Shown here piece after piece: positions 45,671-55,137 of a DNA stretch of 64,000 nucleotides. Under the pieces are notes generated by a model that saw only the letters and a list, made by a program, of their open reading frames with translations, made no database searches and was not told the origin of the DNA. A program made the translations under genes and the position numbers. This DNA is from Bacillus sp. AFS037270 (GTDB lineage Bacteria > Bacillota > Bacilli > Bacillales_B > DSM-18226): the NCBI RefSeq assembly GCF_002585305.1, contig NZ_NUNF01000024.1:1-64000 (forward strand), read 5' to 3'. Position 1 is the stretch's first letter; every line of letters begins with the position of its first letter.

Positions 45671-45760
45671 TATACTAAATTAACACCACTCAGCCAGCAA
45701 TGTGATGCCGGCTTAAAGCGTTTAGGATTGGATTATATAGATCTTTATCAAGGTATCTAA
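45671..45760 (+). pseudogene. Relic of an aldo/keto reductase gene
   Basis: A frame without start reads Tyr-Thr-Lys-Leu, then QQCDAGLKRLGLDYIDLYQ, then Gly-Ile and a stop. Aldo/keto reductases typically have a Lys-containing strand, then SLKRLGLDYIDLYQ before the active-site His, so this is an internal fragment cut just before that His. Confidence 0.75.
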
Positions 45761-45825
45761 TTATAAAAATTCAGTAAATTATTTGTCATAAAAAAATAGA
45801 TGATTTATAGGAGAGAAAGGTAAAA

Positions 45826-47568
45826 ATGACTGATAAAAGCAGATTAAAAAATGACAATAGAGATGAAGATTTCAAGGCACCAAAAGATCAAGTGGTAAAA
45901 CGGGATAGCTTTTTCGTTATGTTTGAGAAAGTGATTGAGGCAACTCCCCGTAATGAAGGCAAGCCCTCACAGGAAATCTATTTGGAAGGAGAACAATTGA
46001 AAAGTATTGCAAGACTTGTAGGTGGCGTGAAAGATGAGGAAATATTGACTCTCCTTGAAGATTGTAAGGGATTTTTTAAGTTGGTTCACAGTATAGGGGT
46101 TGTAATAAAAACAGAAAATGAATATGCAGGAAAGATCAATTTTGTATTACAAAATTATGGAAAAGGGAAAAAATATGATACTGGAACACTACTAAGAATG
46201 CCATGTCCAACAGATGGAACCGAGATAATTTTAGACCTTGGGGATTACCAATGGTCCCCAGATGACGATGTTCCAGGTAAATTTGCCTTTGAATTTGAGC
46301 ATCCTGGTGAACTAGCAACAGCAAGTGTCAAATTCTATCTGCATGATGCCTATAAGGTCCCTGAGATATCGTTGGAACCGCCGGTCGCATTCGGCTCAAA
46401 AGGTTACCAGGCCATGATTAGAAAATCCCTTTTAAGTAAAGGAAACAATCAAAGATTGAAAGCGGCAATTGAAAAAGCAGAAAGAGGCGAGGATGTTACC
46501 ATCGCATACATAGGGGGCTCCATTACTCAGGGAGCTGGAGCAAAACCAATCCATACTCATTGTTATGCATATCAATCATACTTGAAATTCAGAGAAATGT
46601 TTGGGAAAGATGATGGAAAAAATGTCCATTTTGTGAAGGCCGGAGTAGGAGGTACACCATCTGAGCTCGGCATGATTCGCTATGAACGGGATATTTTAAG
46701 GAATGGAAAAGTAGAGCCGGATATTGTGATTGTTGAGTTTGCGGTAAATGATGCAGGAGACGAAACAAAGGGAATTTGTTATGAGAGCCTATGTTTAAAA
46801 ATACTTTCTCCGGAAAACAAACCAGCTGTTATTTTATTATTCAGCGTGTTTGTAGATGACTGGAATCTGCAGGATAGGCTTTCTCCCGTAGGAAAGCACT
46901 ATGAACTCCCAATGGTAAGTGTAAAGGATGCAGTGGTAGAGCAGTTTAGGCTTACAAAGGAAGAGGGTAACATCATAACCAAGAGGCAATTTTTTTACGA
47001 TATCTATCATCCAACAAATGACGGTCATACTATAATGGCAGATTGCCTTTCTTATCTATTTTCTGAAACAAAGAAATCCATTAGAGATAGAGAAGATATT
47101 AAAATAGATATATCGCCGGTTATTGGTAATTGTTTTAAGGATGTTCAGTTACTTGATAGGAAAGATAACCCAATAGATGCAAGGATAAATGTGGGTAGTT
47201 TTTGGGAAACAGATGAAGATTTGCAGATGGTAGAGATGGATGCTAACACTTTCGTTACTCCTCAATTTCCAAATAACTGGATGCATACAACTACATCGGG
47301 AAATGAAAGTTTCAAAATGACGATAAACAGCAGAAGTCTCATTCTTGTTTATAAGGATTCAGGAAATAGTGAGTTTGGAATAGCGGAAATATTTGTGGAT
47401 GGCCAACATATAAAAACCGCCGACCCTCATGAAGTTAACTGGACTCATTGCAATGCTGTAATCTTGTATCAGGAGGATGTCTGCCGGGAACACCAGGTAG
47501 AAATCAAGATGGCTTCCAATAATGAAGACAAATGTTTTACCATTTTGGGATTCGGATATACCTTATAA
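45826..47568 (+). CDS. SGNH/GDSL hydrolase with extra domains, probable carbohydrate esterase
   Basis: 580 aa. Residues 1-220 form an N-terminal beta-rich region. The SGNH domain starts at VTIAYIGGSITQG with Ser232; a Gly-containing block VKAGVGGTPSE and Asn in VEFAVNDAGD follow; Asp392 and His395 in FYDIYHPTNDGH complete the triad. A C-terminal beta-sandwich (about 430-580) may bind carbohydrate. No signal peptide is seen. It resembles acetyl-carbohydrate esterases of Clostridia and Bacillaceae rather than Axe2. Its place in a xylan region suggests deacetylation, but the substrate is not fixed. AGGAGAG stands before the ATG. Confidence 0.8.
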   Translation: MTDKSRLKNDNRDEDFKAPKDQVVKRDSFFVMFEKVIEATPRNEGKPSQEIYLEGEQLKSIARLVGGVKDEEILTLLEDCKGFFKLVHSIGVVIKTENEYAGKINFVLQNYGKGKKYDTGTLLRMPCPTDGTEIILDLGDYQWSPDDDVPGKFAFEFEHPGELATASVKFYLHDAYKVPEISLEPPVAFGSKGYQAMIRKSLLSKGNNQRLKAAIEKAERGEDVTIAYIGGSITQGAGAKPIHTHCYAYQSYLKFREMFGKDDGKNVHFVKAGVGGTPSELGMIRYERDILRNGKVEPDIVIVEFAVNDAGDETKGICYESLCLKILSPENKPAVILLFSVFVDDWNLQDRLSPVGKHYELPMVSVKDAVVEQFRLTKEEGNIITKRQFFYDIYHPTNDGHTIMADCLSYLFSETKKSIRDREDIKIDISPVIGNCFKDVQLLDRKDNPIDARINVGSFWETDEDLQMVEMDANTFVTPQFPNNWMHTTTSGNESFKMTINSRSLILVYKDSGNSEFGIAEIFVDGQHIKTADPHEVNWTHCNAVILYQEDVCREHQVEIKMASNNEDKCFTILGFGYTL

Positions 47569-47745
47569 TTTTTTATGTCCTACATGGTGATTATGATTAC
47601 TCATTGAATCCAATTACACTCTTGTCATACTGTTAATGTGACACTTGGGGATATCATAAATACAGTCTTGATAATTCAGAATATTTATGAAAAATTGTAT
47701 TGACTCATTTTTATGATTAGAGTAATATTTTAACTAGATTGAAAC

Positions 47746-47774
47746 TACATTATAAAACACAGTTTTATAATGTA
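47746..47774. promoter_or_regulatory. IclR operator 1
   Basis: Perfect 13-bp arms TACATTATAAAAC and GTTTTATAATGTA around ACA. It lies about 100 nt upstream of the IclR gene, consistent with autoregulation. The rest of the 47569-47877 gap is AT-rich with no gene seen. Confidence 0.8.
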
Positions 47775-47877
47775 AAACAAATGGTCTTTTTTATCAATAG
47801 GATATTATTAAAGAGATTCAAAGCTTGAAATGTGGTAATCTACGTCTAGAAACCCAACAAAAAAGGATTGATTTTAA

Positions 47878-48633
47878 ATGCCAATAATTCAAGCAGTTGA
47901 AAGAGCACTGACGATTTTAGACTTATTTGATGAGCATGCAACGGAATTAAAAATTACCGAAATCAGCGAGCGTATGAACTTGAATAAAAGTACTGTTCAT
48001 TCACTATTGAAAACGCTTAAAAAAAGTGGCTATATTGATCAGGATGGAGATAGTGGAAAATACAAGCTGGGCATGAAGTTACTTGAAAGAGGTAATTTTG
48101 TCATAACCAACTTAGATGTTCGGAACATCGCAAAAAAATACTTACTTGATTTATCGAAAAAAACCGGTCACACCCTTCACCTTGTCATTTTAGAGGGAAA
48201 AGAAGGTCTATATATAGATAAAGTAGAGGGAACTTCAGCAAATGTTTTATATTCTCGGATTGGAAGGAGGGTGCCGATACATACCAGTGCAGTAGGGAAG
48301 CTTCTTGTCGCTTTAAGTTCCCAAGAAGAGATTGATAAAATGATGGATGGCTATATATTTGATCAAAGGACACCTAGAACGATTACAAATAAAACTGATT
48401 TTTTAAATGAATTGGTTGAAATAAAAATAAATGGATTTGCTATGGATCGAGAAGAGAATGAGCCTGGTATTTGCTGTCTCGCATTTCCGATTCGTAATCA
48501 TACAGGCAATGCTATAGCTGCTTTTAGTGTTTCGATGCCTACGCCTCGGTTAAATGATGAGGAAATGGAACGAATTATACCATTGATGATCCAAACTGGC
48601 GAAGAAATATCCCAAAAAATGGGTTATGTTTAA
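47878..48633 (+). CDS. IclR-family transcriptional regulator
   Basis: 251 aa. The N-terminal winged helix (VERALTILDLFDEHATELKI, MNLNKSTVHSLLKTLKKSGY) and the C-terminal effector domain (YSRIGRRVPIHTSAVGKLLV, DREENEPGICCLAFPIRN) are those of KdgR-like regulators. AAAAAAGGA precedes the ATG. It stands directly ahead of the KdaD-ALDH-dehydratase operon. Two palindromes with identical 13-bp arms flank its gene, so it probably represses itself and the operon until a pentonate or 2-keto-3-deoxy acid is present. Confidence 0.92.
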   Translation: MPIIQAVERALTILDLFDEHATELKITEISERMNLNKSTVHSLLKTLKKSGYIDQDGDSGKYKLGMKLLERGNFVITNLDVRNIAKKYLLDLSKKTGHTLHLVILEGKEGLYIDKVEGTSANVLYSRIGRRVPIHTSAVGKLLVALSSQEEIDKMMDGYIFDQRTPRTITNKTDFLNELVEIKINGFAMDREENEPGICCLAFPIRNHTGNAIAAFSVSMPTPRLNDEEMERIIPLMIQTGEEISQKMGYV

Positions 48634-48664
48634 AAACTCCTTATTTTAAATAATGGAGTTTTCA
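48633..48664 (+). terminator. Terminator overlapping the IclR stop codon region
   Basis: AAAACTCC and GGAGTTTT pair around an AT loop right after the stop codon, separating the regulator from the operon. Confidence 0.65.
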
Positions 48665-48670
48665 TATGAA

Positions 48671-48699
48671 TACATTATAAAACTGAGTTTTATAATGTA
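48671..48699. promoter_or_regulatory. IclR operator 2
   Basis: Arms TACATTATAAAAC and GTTTTATAATGTA are identical to operator 1; only the 3-nt centre differs (TGA). It ends about 10 nt before the ribosome site of the KdaD-like gene. Confidence 0.85.
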
Positions 48700-48720
48700 A
48701 AACTAATTAGAGGTGATTGG

Positions 48721-49623
48721 ATGCGTATTATACGATTCTTGGAAGAAAACGGTTTATCGAGATTAGCTGCTATTACGGATGAGAATTTACTTTACGAATT
48801 GCCATTTGAAAACATCCTTGAACTAAGGCAGGAAGCACAACAAAGAAAAGTATCGATGGTTGATATCATCCAGCAAGCTATCCAAGATACTTTGCCTAAG
48901 AAGGAAGAGTTAGAACAGCTTAAATTACTCGTACCAATTGAAGCACAAGAGGTTTGGGCTGCTGGGGTCACTTATCTAAGAAGCAGGGAAGAAAGGAACT
49001 ATGAAGCTACCGGTGGGAAACATATCGAGCCAACCATCTATGATAAAGTTTATGAGGCAAAAAGGCCAGAGATTTTCTTTAAATCTACTAAAGATAGAAC
49101 AAGAGGAACGGGCGATTCCCTCTGTTTAAGAACTGATTCAAACTGGCAGGTTCCCGAACCTGAATTAGCCCTTGTCCTAGATGAGAATGGGCAGATTTTT
49201 GGGTTCACAATTGGAAATGATTTGAGCTGCCGGGATATTGAGGGAGAAAATCCACTCTACTTACCTCAAGCTAAAATATGGAAAAATTCATGTTCGATTG
49301 GTCCTGCTATTCGTTTGGCAGAAACAGTTGAAGATTATTATAGCTTCCAGATTACCTGTCGTATCTATCGGAATCAGGAAAAAGTATTTGAAGAAACGGC
49401 CAATACCCGTGACTTGCGAAGAACATATGAAGAACTATGCTCCTATCTAGTAAAAGATAATATTGTGTTTAATGGGACTGTACTTTTAACAGGAACAAGC
49501 ATTGTTCCCCCAGAAAATTATACTTTACAAGACGGTGATCTTATTGAAATAGAAATTCCGGGTATAGGTACATTGGTTAATCCGGTAAAAAAACAAGCAG
49601 TAAAACTAGTTGAAACAATTTAG
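48721..49623 (+). CDS. 2-keto-3-deoxy-pentonate dehydratase, KdaD-like (FAH fold)
   Basis: 300 aa. It resembles the Sulfolobus 2-keto-3-deoxy-D-arabinonate dehydratase through WAAGVTYLRSREER, TIYDKVYEAKRPEIFFKST, RTDSNWQVPEPELALVLD, GNDLSCRDIEGENPLYLPQA and GTLVNPVKK. Glu, Glu and Asp of these motifs bind Mg2+. The reaction yields 2-oxoglutarate semialdehyde, which the next gene's enzyme would oxidise. AGAGGTGA precedes the ATG. The fumarylacetoacetase fold also includes 2,4-diketo acid hydrolases, but the motif pattern and neighbours favour the dehydratase. Confidence 0.88.
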   Translation: MRIIRFLEENGLSRLAAITDENLLYELPFENILELRQEAQQRKVSMVDIIQQAIQDTLPKKEELEQLKLLVPIEAQEVWAAGVTYLRSREERNYEATGGKHIEPTIYDKVYEAKRPEIFFKSTKDRTRGTGDSLCLRTDSNWQVPEPELALVLDENGQIFGFTIGNDLSCRDIEGENPLYLPQAKIWKNSCSIGPAIRLAETVEDYYSFQITCRIYRNQEKVFEETANTRDLRRTYEELCSYLVKDNIVFNGTVLLTGTSIVPPENYTLQDGDLIEIEIPGIGTLVNPVKKQAVKLVETI

Positions 49624-49657
49624 TTGAAAAGATATGAAAAGAAGGGAAAGGGTAGCT

Positions 49658-51124
49658 ATGACAGTTCAAACTGAAGTAAAAACGTATGGGAATTTTATAG
49701 GCGGAGAATGGGTGCCAGCATCTACCAATTTGGTTGAAAAGAGTTATAGTCCGGCACACCGCAATGAAATAATTGGGTACTATCAAAGTTCATCTGCAAG
49801 TGATGTAGATAAAGCTGTTGCTGCTGCTCAAAATGCAACTGCAACATGGCGGAATTTATCTGGTGCACAAAGAGGAGACTTACTTTTTAAAATTGCTGAT
49901 ATCATGGAGAAGCGCCTGGATGAAATTGCTGAAACACTTACAAGAGAAATGGGAAAAACCTTTCCAGAAGCAAAGGGAGAAACTTTACGTGGTATAGCTA
50001 TTCTAAGGTATTATGCTGGGGAAGGGTTACGGAAAACCGGTGATGTCATTCCAGCATCTGATAGCAAGGCGTTAATGTATACAACTCGTGTTCCCTTAGG
50101 TGTTGTGGGAATAATTACACCATGGAATTTTCCTGTTGCCATCCCTCTGTGGAAAATGGCACCGGCTTTAATTTATGGAAATACAGTTGTGATTAAGCCT
50201 GCACAGGAGGCTTCCGTCACTTGTGCTAAAATAATCGAATGTATGGGGCAGGCCGGCTTGCCTGCAGGGGTAGTAAATATGGTGACGGGGAAAGGTTCAG
50301 TAGTTGGACAGCGCATCATTGATCATCCTCAAATAAACGGAATCTCCTTTACAGGTTCCAATTCTACCGGTAAAAGAGTGGCATTTGGGGCAATTGAACG
50401 GGGCGCAAAATATCAATTGGAAATGGGCGGGAAAAATCCGATTATTATTGCAGATGATGCCGACCTTGAGGAGGCGGTGGAAGCGACTATAAGCGGGGGA
50501 CTAAGATCCACGGGTCAAAAATGTACCGCAACTAGCCGAGTCATTGTACAAGAAGGAATATATGAAGAATTCAAAAATAGATTAGTTGATAGAACAAGAG
50601 AATTAAAGGTTGGCGATGGCCTTGAAGAAGGGACCTGGATGGGGCCATGTGTGAATGAATCACAGTTAAACACTGTACTTTCCTATATTGAAAAAGGAAA
50701 AGAAGAAGGCGCAACCGTTCTATTTGGCGGCAATAGGCCATCAGAAATTGAACTGCAGGATGGGTATTATGTTGAACCGACTATTTTTGGTGATGTTAAA
50801 TCAGGCATGACAATTGGCCAAGAAGAAATTTTTGGTCCGGTGTTAGCCTTAATAAAAGTTAAAACAATTGAGGAAGCAATCGAATTGGCAAATGACATTC
50901 CATATGGCTTAAGTGCATCAATATTCACGAAAAACATTGGGAAGGCATTTCAATTTATCGAGGCAAGTGAGGCAGGTCTTGTCCGTGTAAATTATGAAAC
51001 AGCAGGAGTAGAATTACAAGCTCCATTTGGCGGTATGAAAGCATCCAGTTCCGGCGCACGAGAACAAGGAACCGCTGCGATAGAGTTTTACACCTCCATT
51101 AAAACGGTATTTGTAAAGCCTTAA
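49658..51124 (+). CDS. 2-oxoglutarate semialdehyde (2,5-dioxopentanoate) dehydrogenase
   Basis: About 488 aa aldehyde dehydrogenase. [20 protein letters not shown] and [11 protein letters not shown] form the cofactor site, Glu in LEMGGKNP the base and Cys in [11 protein letters not shown] the nucleophile; [13 protein letters not shown] follows. The start at 49658 has AAAGGG upstream; the ATG at 49634 lacks a site. The family is close to Bacillus YcbD. In this operon the substrate should be 2-oxoglutarate semialdehyde made by the KdaD-like enzyme, giving 2-oxoglutarate. Confidence 0.9.
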   Translation: MTVQTEVKTYGNFIGGEWVPASTNLVEKSYSPAHRNEIIGYYQSSSASDVDKAVAAAQNATATWRNLSGAQRGDLLFKIADIMEKRLDEIAETLTREMGKTFPEAKGETLRGIAILRYYAGEGLRKTGDVIPASDSKALMYTTRVPLGVVGIITPWNFPVAIPLWKMAPALIYGNTVVIKPAQEASVTCAKIIECMGQAGLPAGVVNMVTGKGSVVGQRIIDHPQINGISFTGSNSTGKRVAFGAIERGAKYQLEMGGKNPIIIADDADLEEAVEATISGGLRSTGQKCTATSRVIVQEGIYEEFKNRLVDRTRELKVGDGLEEGTWMGPCVNESQLNTVLSYIEKGKEEGATVLFGGNRPSEIELQDGYYVEPTIFGDVKSGMTIGQEEIFGPVLALIKVKTIEEAIELANDIPYGLSASIFTKNIGKAFQFIEASEAGLVRVNYETAGVELQAPFGGMKASSSGAREQGTAAIEFYTSIKTVFVKP

Positions 51125-51269
51125 TAGCAAAAGGATTATGAAAGGGGACTGTATGTAGATGGAGAGTATCCATATAGTATGGTTTCCTTTTATAAATGTA
51201 TAGTTAGTTAGATAGATAAAGGGTTCTAGTGTATTAAAGAAAATTGTTGCGGAGCAGGAGGCATTATAT

Positions 51270-53468
51270 ATGTCCAGAGATGTAGATGATAAAAAGCCAA
51301 GAATAAACAATCCAATTAACCCTTATAGGGAAAATGTTCAAGGAAAGGCAAATGAACCGATTACAGTAGCAGGACTATTGGATAGGGCCAAAAAGGTTTT
51401 AGGAGACTCTTATCAAGGCTCAAACTCGGATTGGACATTAGGGGAAATATATAACCGTCTAGAAGAGAATGCGCCTCGAATCGCGATCATTGGTGGTTCC
51501 GCCGACCATCCTGCCCATATACTAGATTTAGAAACAGTATCTCGGGCAGCTTTAAAAATTTGGGAAGAAGGCGGGGTTCCATTTTATTTTAGTACACCTG
51601 TTATGTGTGACGGTACAGCCCAAAGTAATATGGGGATGTCCTATTCACTGCAAAGCCGTAATGCCATTGCTGAGATTGTCGTCAATCAAATGGAAGCGCA
51701 TTCCTATCATGGGGCATTTGTTATCCAAGGTTGTGATAAGCAGCCTTTAGGTGTATTAAGTGGTTTAGCTTTATTGGATCGTGTCCGGAGCTACCGTGGT
51801 GAAGCACCGGTATTTGCAACGTTTGCACCTTCTCACGTTTTAAAGGGAGGGGAAATTCCGCAGGATTTACAAGTAGAACTAAAAGAAATTGCTGACAGAG
51901 CATCATTAATGGGTGAACAGAATATTGCCGATGATCTTAACGATGCTTTAAGTTTTATCTTACAATGTACATCGAATACACAATTTCAAGGAGTTCTTGC
52001 GCGAGCTGTTGAAAAGGGTATCATTACCCACGAGCAACATAAGAATTATGAAAAGAGGCTTGCGATTAATACATGTGACTCAGCAGGGGGAATATGTGCC
52101 TTCCATGGAACGGGAAATAGTTCAAGAGATTTGATGGCAGGTTTTGGGTTAGTTCATCCTAAACTGGAATTGTTAACAGAACCACCTACTTCCGATCAAC
52201 TAAAGCCAGCCATTGAATCCTTATTTTCGATAGCTAATAGCCCAGAATGCAGTGTGGCTGAGTTGGTCGGTGCTAATATAGAAAATGCCATCCGGATTCA
52301 TAGCTCTGGCGGCGGTTCCACCAACCTAATGATGCACATTGTTGGGGCAATGGTTTATGCGGGATATGACTTTAGTCTTTGGGATATCGAGAAAATTCAT
52401 CAATCGTATCCTATACCAGATTTATTTCATTACAGCCTTACAGAAGGCAGGGATATCTTTGTACTAGCAGAGCAATGCTGTTCTGGTCAGATTAGAGGAA
52501 TGGAAACTCTTTTTTATGAATTAATTCGGAATGGAGTTCCGATGGATGTTGATGCTTTAACTGTGACTGGCCAAACTTGGAAGGAAAGGCTGAGTAATAC
52601 GGAAGGACTAAGTGCGGATGGAGTTAAGGAAAATCCAATCATCCAAAGTAAGCCCCTTAGAAAGTTTAGCGGAGTCGATGTGTTACGGGGGAACTTTTTT
52701 GAAAGCGCTGTTGTCAAAATTAGTGGGATGACTACCTATCAATTAGATCAATTTGATGATAAAGTTTCGTTTGTTCTTTATTTTGAAAATGAAGAAGAGG
52801 CAAATAATCAATTATTAAATGACCAATTATTGGATGAATTAAGAGACCAGCAAGCATTTTCGCAAGAGCACTTGCTGCAAATGTGGAAACATAATCATCC
52901 AGATAGTTATGGAGAAGCAGGTGCCTTATCCTATCATCAATTATTTAATCGAATGGTAAAAGATCAAAGTTTGAAACTTACCATAATTATCGCTGGTCAA
53001 GGCCCTGAGGCATTTGGAATGCCCGAGATGTTCAACCCCATGCAGCATATTAATGCAAATCGCCAACTCAAACGTTTAGCTACTCTTATTAGTGATGGTC
53101 GATATTCTGGAGTTACTTACGGGGCAGCAATTGGCCATATGACTCCTGAAGCCTATAATGGAGGAGGGGTGTTATACCTTAAACAAGGGGACTTACTACA
53201 CTTACGTTTCCGCGCAAAACGGATTGAATTACTTGATGCTGAAAGTTTTACAAATGGTGAAATGAAACCATACTTAGGGGACCTCCATCTCGATAGGGGG
53301 ACACTAGGAGAACAAAGGAAAAATACAATGAAAAAGAGACAAAGAACGATAGCAGCATCTAACCGTCTCGTCGGATGTACAAGTGCAGTTGAAGGGGTTG
53401 TACCTTTAGCAGTTAAGATGGATGCGGTCATTCCATTTTCACCTAAACAAGTTATAAGTAAAATTTAA
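51270..53468 (+). CDS. Pentonate dehydratase, IlvD/Edd family
   Basis: 732 aa. The iron-sulfur/metal site is seen as VMCDGTAQSNMGMSYSL, VIQGCDKQPLG and INTCDSAGGICAFHGTGN, each with one of the conserved Cys; LISDGRYSGVTYGAAIGHM is the C-terminal active-site stretch. It is of the YjhG/YagF xylonate dehydratase kind, but longer than the roughly 655 aa of the Escherichia coli proteins. It would convert xylonate or arabinonate to the 2-keto-3-deoxy acid used by the KdaD-like enzyme. CAGGAGGC lies before the ATG. Third structural gene of the IclR-controlled operon. Confidence 0.88.
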   Translation: MSRDVDDKKPRINNPINPYRENVQGKANEPITVAGLLDRAKKVLGDSYQGSNSDWTLGEIYNRLEENAPRIAIIGGSADHPAHILDLETVSRAALKIWEEGGVPFYFSTPVMCDGTAQSNMGMSYSLQSRNAIAEIVVNQMEAHSYHGAFVIQGCDKQPLGVLSGLALLDRVRSYRGEAPVFATFAPSHVLKGGEIPQDLQVELKEIADRASLMGEQNIADDLNDALSFILQCTSNTQFQGVLARAVEKGIITHEQHKNYEKRLAINTCDSAGGICAFHGTGNSSRDLMAGFGLVHPKLELLTEPPTSDQLKPAIESLFSIANSPECSVAELVGANIENAIRIHSSGGGSTNLMMHIVGAMVYAGYDFSLWDIEKIHQSYPIPDLFHYSLTEGRDIFVLAEQCCSGQIRGMETLFYELIRNGVPMDVDALTVTGQTWKERLSNTEGLSADGVKENPIIQSKPLRKFSGVDVLRGNFFESAVVKISGMTTYQLDQFDDKVSFVLYFENEEEANNQLLNDQLLDELRDQQAFSQEHLLQMWKHNHPDSYGEAGALSYHQLFNRMVKDQSLKLTIIIAGQGPEAFGMPEMFNPMQHINANRQLKRLATLISDGRYSGVTYGAAIGHMTPEAYNGGGVLYLKQGDLLHLRFRAKRIELLDAESFTNGEMKPYLGDLHLDRGTLGEQRKNTMKKRQRTIAASNRLVGCTSAVEGVVPLAVKMDAVIPFSPKQVISKI

Positions 53469-53797
53469 TCTCTTGTTCTTTGAAACTTATCTTCAATAGA
53501 AGCAGTTGTTTATTGTGTACTTCTCCGTCATATGAAACGTATAAAAGTTTTCTTTCCACAGACGGTCAAATCCATTGTCATACAACTTTGGTGCTTCTAG
53601 GTTCACATCTTACGTGCCTTCACCTCGAAACTAAGCAGATGATTTTAAGGAGAAGTTATTGTGGTTAGAAGGGGCAATTATGAAGAATCACGAGCATCTC
53701 TTATTACCGTTAGATAATACGTTAAATAAACTGTTATCCGCCCTAGTAAAGTAGAAAGCAGCGGAAAATCTACTGAAGTATCTATAACGATAATCAT
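53469..53797. other. Gap with degenerate coding-like traces
   Basis: No convincing gene. A 62-codon + strand frame (53480-53668) has no ribosome site and an unusual Cys/His/Ser-rich product. On the minus strand short broken frames with more protein-like composition occur between about 53500 and 53650. The region may hold a decayed gene that I cannot assign. Confidence 0.35.
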
Positions 53798-53828
53798 ACG
53801 TCACCATAACCGGTGGCGTTTTATTTTT
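53798..53828 (+). terminator. Intrinsic terminator
   Basis: ACGTCACC and GGTGGCGT pair (one G-U), followed by TTTATTTTTTA. It probably ends the pentonate operon transcript. Confidence 0.75.
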
Positions 53829-53951
53829 TATTAATTTGTACTAGGACTCTATCAAATTATGAATATATTGAGTAATGTACTAGCATTAAAAGTGAGGTGA
53901 TTTATAAATAATGGATCTTCTATTTCCATTTAAAAAATTTTTAGAATCTTG

Positions 53952-53980
53952 TTGACTATAACATTTTTCAGTGTTAAATT
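53952..53980 (+). promoter_or_regulatory. Putative promoter of the LacI-controlled dehydrogenase operon
   Basis: TTGACT and TAAATT are 17 nt apart, placing the start near 53987, inside the operator. Confidence 0.5.
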
Positions 53981-53983
53981 AAT

Positions 53984-53995
53984 GTTATCGATAAC
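53984..53995. promoter_or_regulatory. LacI-type operator 1
   Basis: GTTATCGATAAC, a perfect 12-bp palindrome with the central CG typical of LacI-family sites, overlaps the predicted start of transcription. Confidence 0.75.
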
Positions 53996-54056
53996 AATAA
54001 ATCATGAAAAGTTTTTAACTATACTAAGAGATTTTTCTGAAGAGGAGGTAATGAAG

Positions 54057-55070
54057 ATGAGAACAATTGTATGTGAACAACCTAATGTTTTTAGATTGAC
54101 CAATGAAGATATTCCACTTCCAAAACTAGGTGAAGCGATTGTCGCAATTAAAAGAGTTGGGATATGCGGAACCGACATGCATGCATTTAAAGGAAATCAA
54201 CCCTTTTTTAATTATCCTAGGGTGCTTGGCCATGAATTGGCTGGAACGATTGAATGGATTGGCGAAAATTCAACAGGATTAAAAAAAGGAGAGCAGGTTT
54301 CTATTATCCCGTATATGCATTGCGGTGAGTGTATTGCTTGCCGGCAAGGAAAAACAAACTGCTGCACTCAAATGAAAGTTTTGGGAGTACATATCGACGG
54401 TGGGATGCGTGAAAAAATCTCTGTGCCTATTGATCATTTAATGAAGACAGGAGGTTTGTCATTGGATCAGACCGCGGTCATTGAACCTTTAAGTATCGGT
54501 GCCCATGCGGTCAGACGGGCAGGAATTCAAAAGGGAGAATTTGTACTGGTAATTGGTGCGGGCCCGATTGGTTTGGGGGTTATGGCATTCGCACAACAAG
54601 AGGGTGCCAGGGTAATTGCTATGGATATTAATGAAGAAAGATTGGAATTTTGTCAAAAGTGGACAAGAGCAGAATTTACCATTAATGCTTTAGAGAATCC
54701 ACTGGAAACCTTAAAGGTTATAACAAGCGGAGATATGCCAACAATTGTATTTGATGCAACCGGAAATCGCAAATCAATGGAAGAGTCTTTCCGTTATCCG
54801 GCAAATGGAGGGAAACTCATTTTCGTCGGATTAGTAAAATCGGAAATTGTTTTTTCGGACCCTGATTTTCACTCTAAAGAATTGACATTAATGTCAAGCA
54901 GGAATGCTAATAAAGAAGACTTCAACCATGTAATAAAATCCATTCAGAGCGGGAAGATTGATGTAAACGCTTACATTACACATCGGTCTGATCTTGAACA
55001 AATGACTGGCATATTTGAAGAATGGCTGAAACCTGAATCGAAGGTTGTGAAAGCAATGGTAGAACTATAA
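54057..55070 (+). CDS. Zinc-dependent dehydrogenase, L-galactonate/idonate 5-dehydrogenase type
   Basis: About 337 aa. KRVGICGTDMHAFKG and PRVLGHELAGTIEWIG hold catalytic-zinc ligands; CGECIACRQGKTNCC the structural zinc; VIGAGPIGLGVMAFAQ the Rossmann motif. It resembles RspB-like and sugar-acid 5-dehydrogenases. The start at 54057 is 8 nt after AGGAGG; the ATG at 54051 is also possible (spacing 2), while the ATG at 53949 lies upstream of the operator. The neighbouring lactonase and aldo/keto reductase suggest oxidation of an aldonate or of a free sugar. Confidence 0.85.
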   Translation: MRTIVCEQPNVFRLTNEDIPLPKLGEAIVAIKRVGICGTDMHAFKGNQPFFNYPRVLGHELAGTIEWIGENSTGLKKGEQVSIIPYMHCGECIACRQGKTNCCTQMKVLGVHIDGGMREKISVPIDHLMKTGGLSLDQTAVIEPLSIGAHAVRRAGIQKGEFVLVIGAGPIGLGVMAFAQQEGARVIAMDINEERLEFCQKWTRAEFTINALENPLETLKVITSGDMPTIVFDATGNRKSMEESFRYPANGGKLIFVGLVKSEIVFSDPDFHSKELTLMSSRNANKEDFNHVIKSIQSGKIDVNAYITHRSDLEQMTGIFEEWLKPESKVVKAMVEL

Positions 55071-55137
55071 TCAAAAATATATTTACTCAAAAGAAATATT
55101 CATATATGTAAAGTGTAGTAGGAAAGGAATCGAACCG

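Noticed and set aside
53480..53668. 62-aa protein between the dehydratase and dehydrogenase genes
   Set aside because: No ribosome site, odd composition, and the start almost touches the upstream stop; not supported as a gene.
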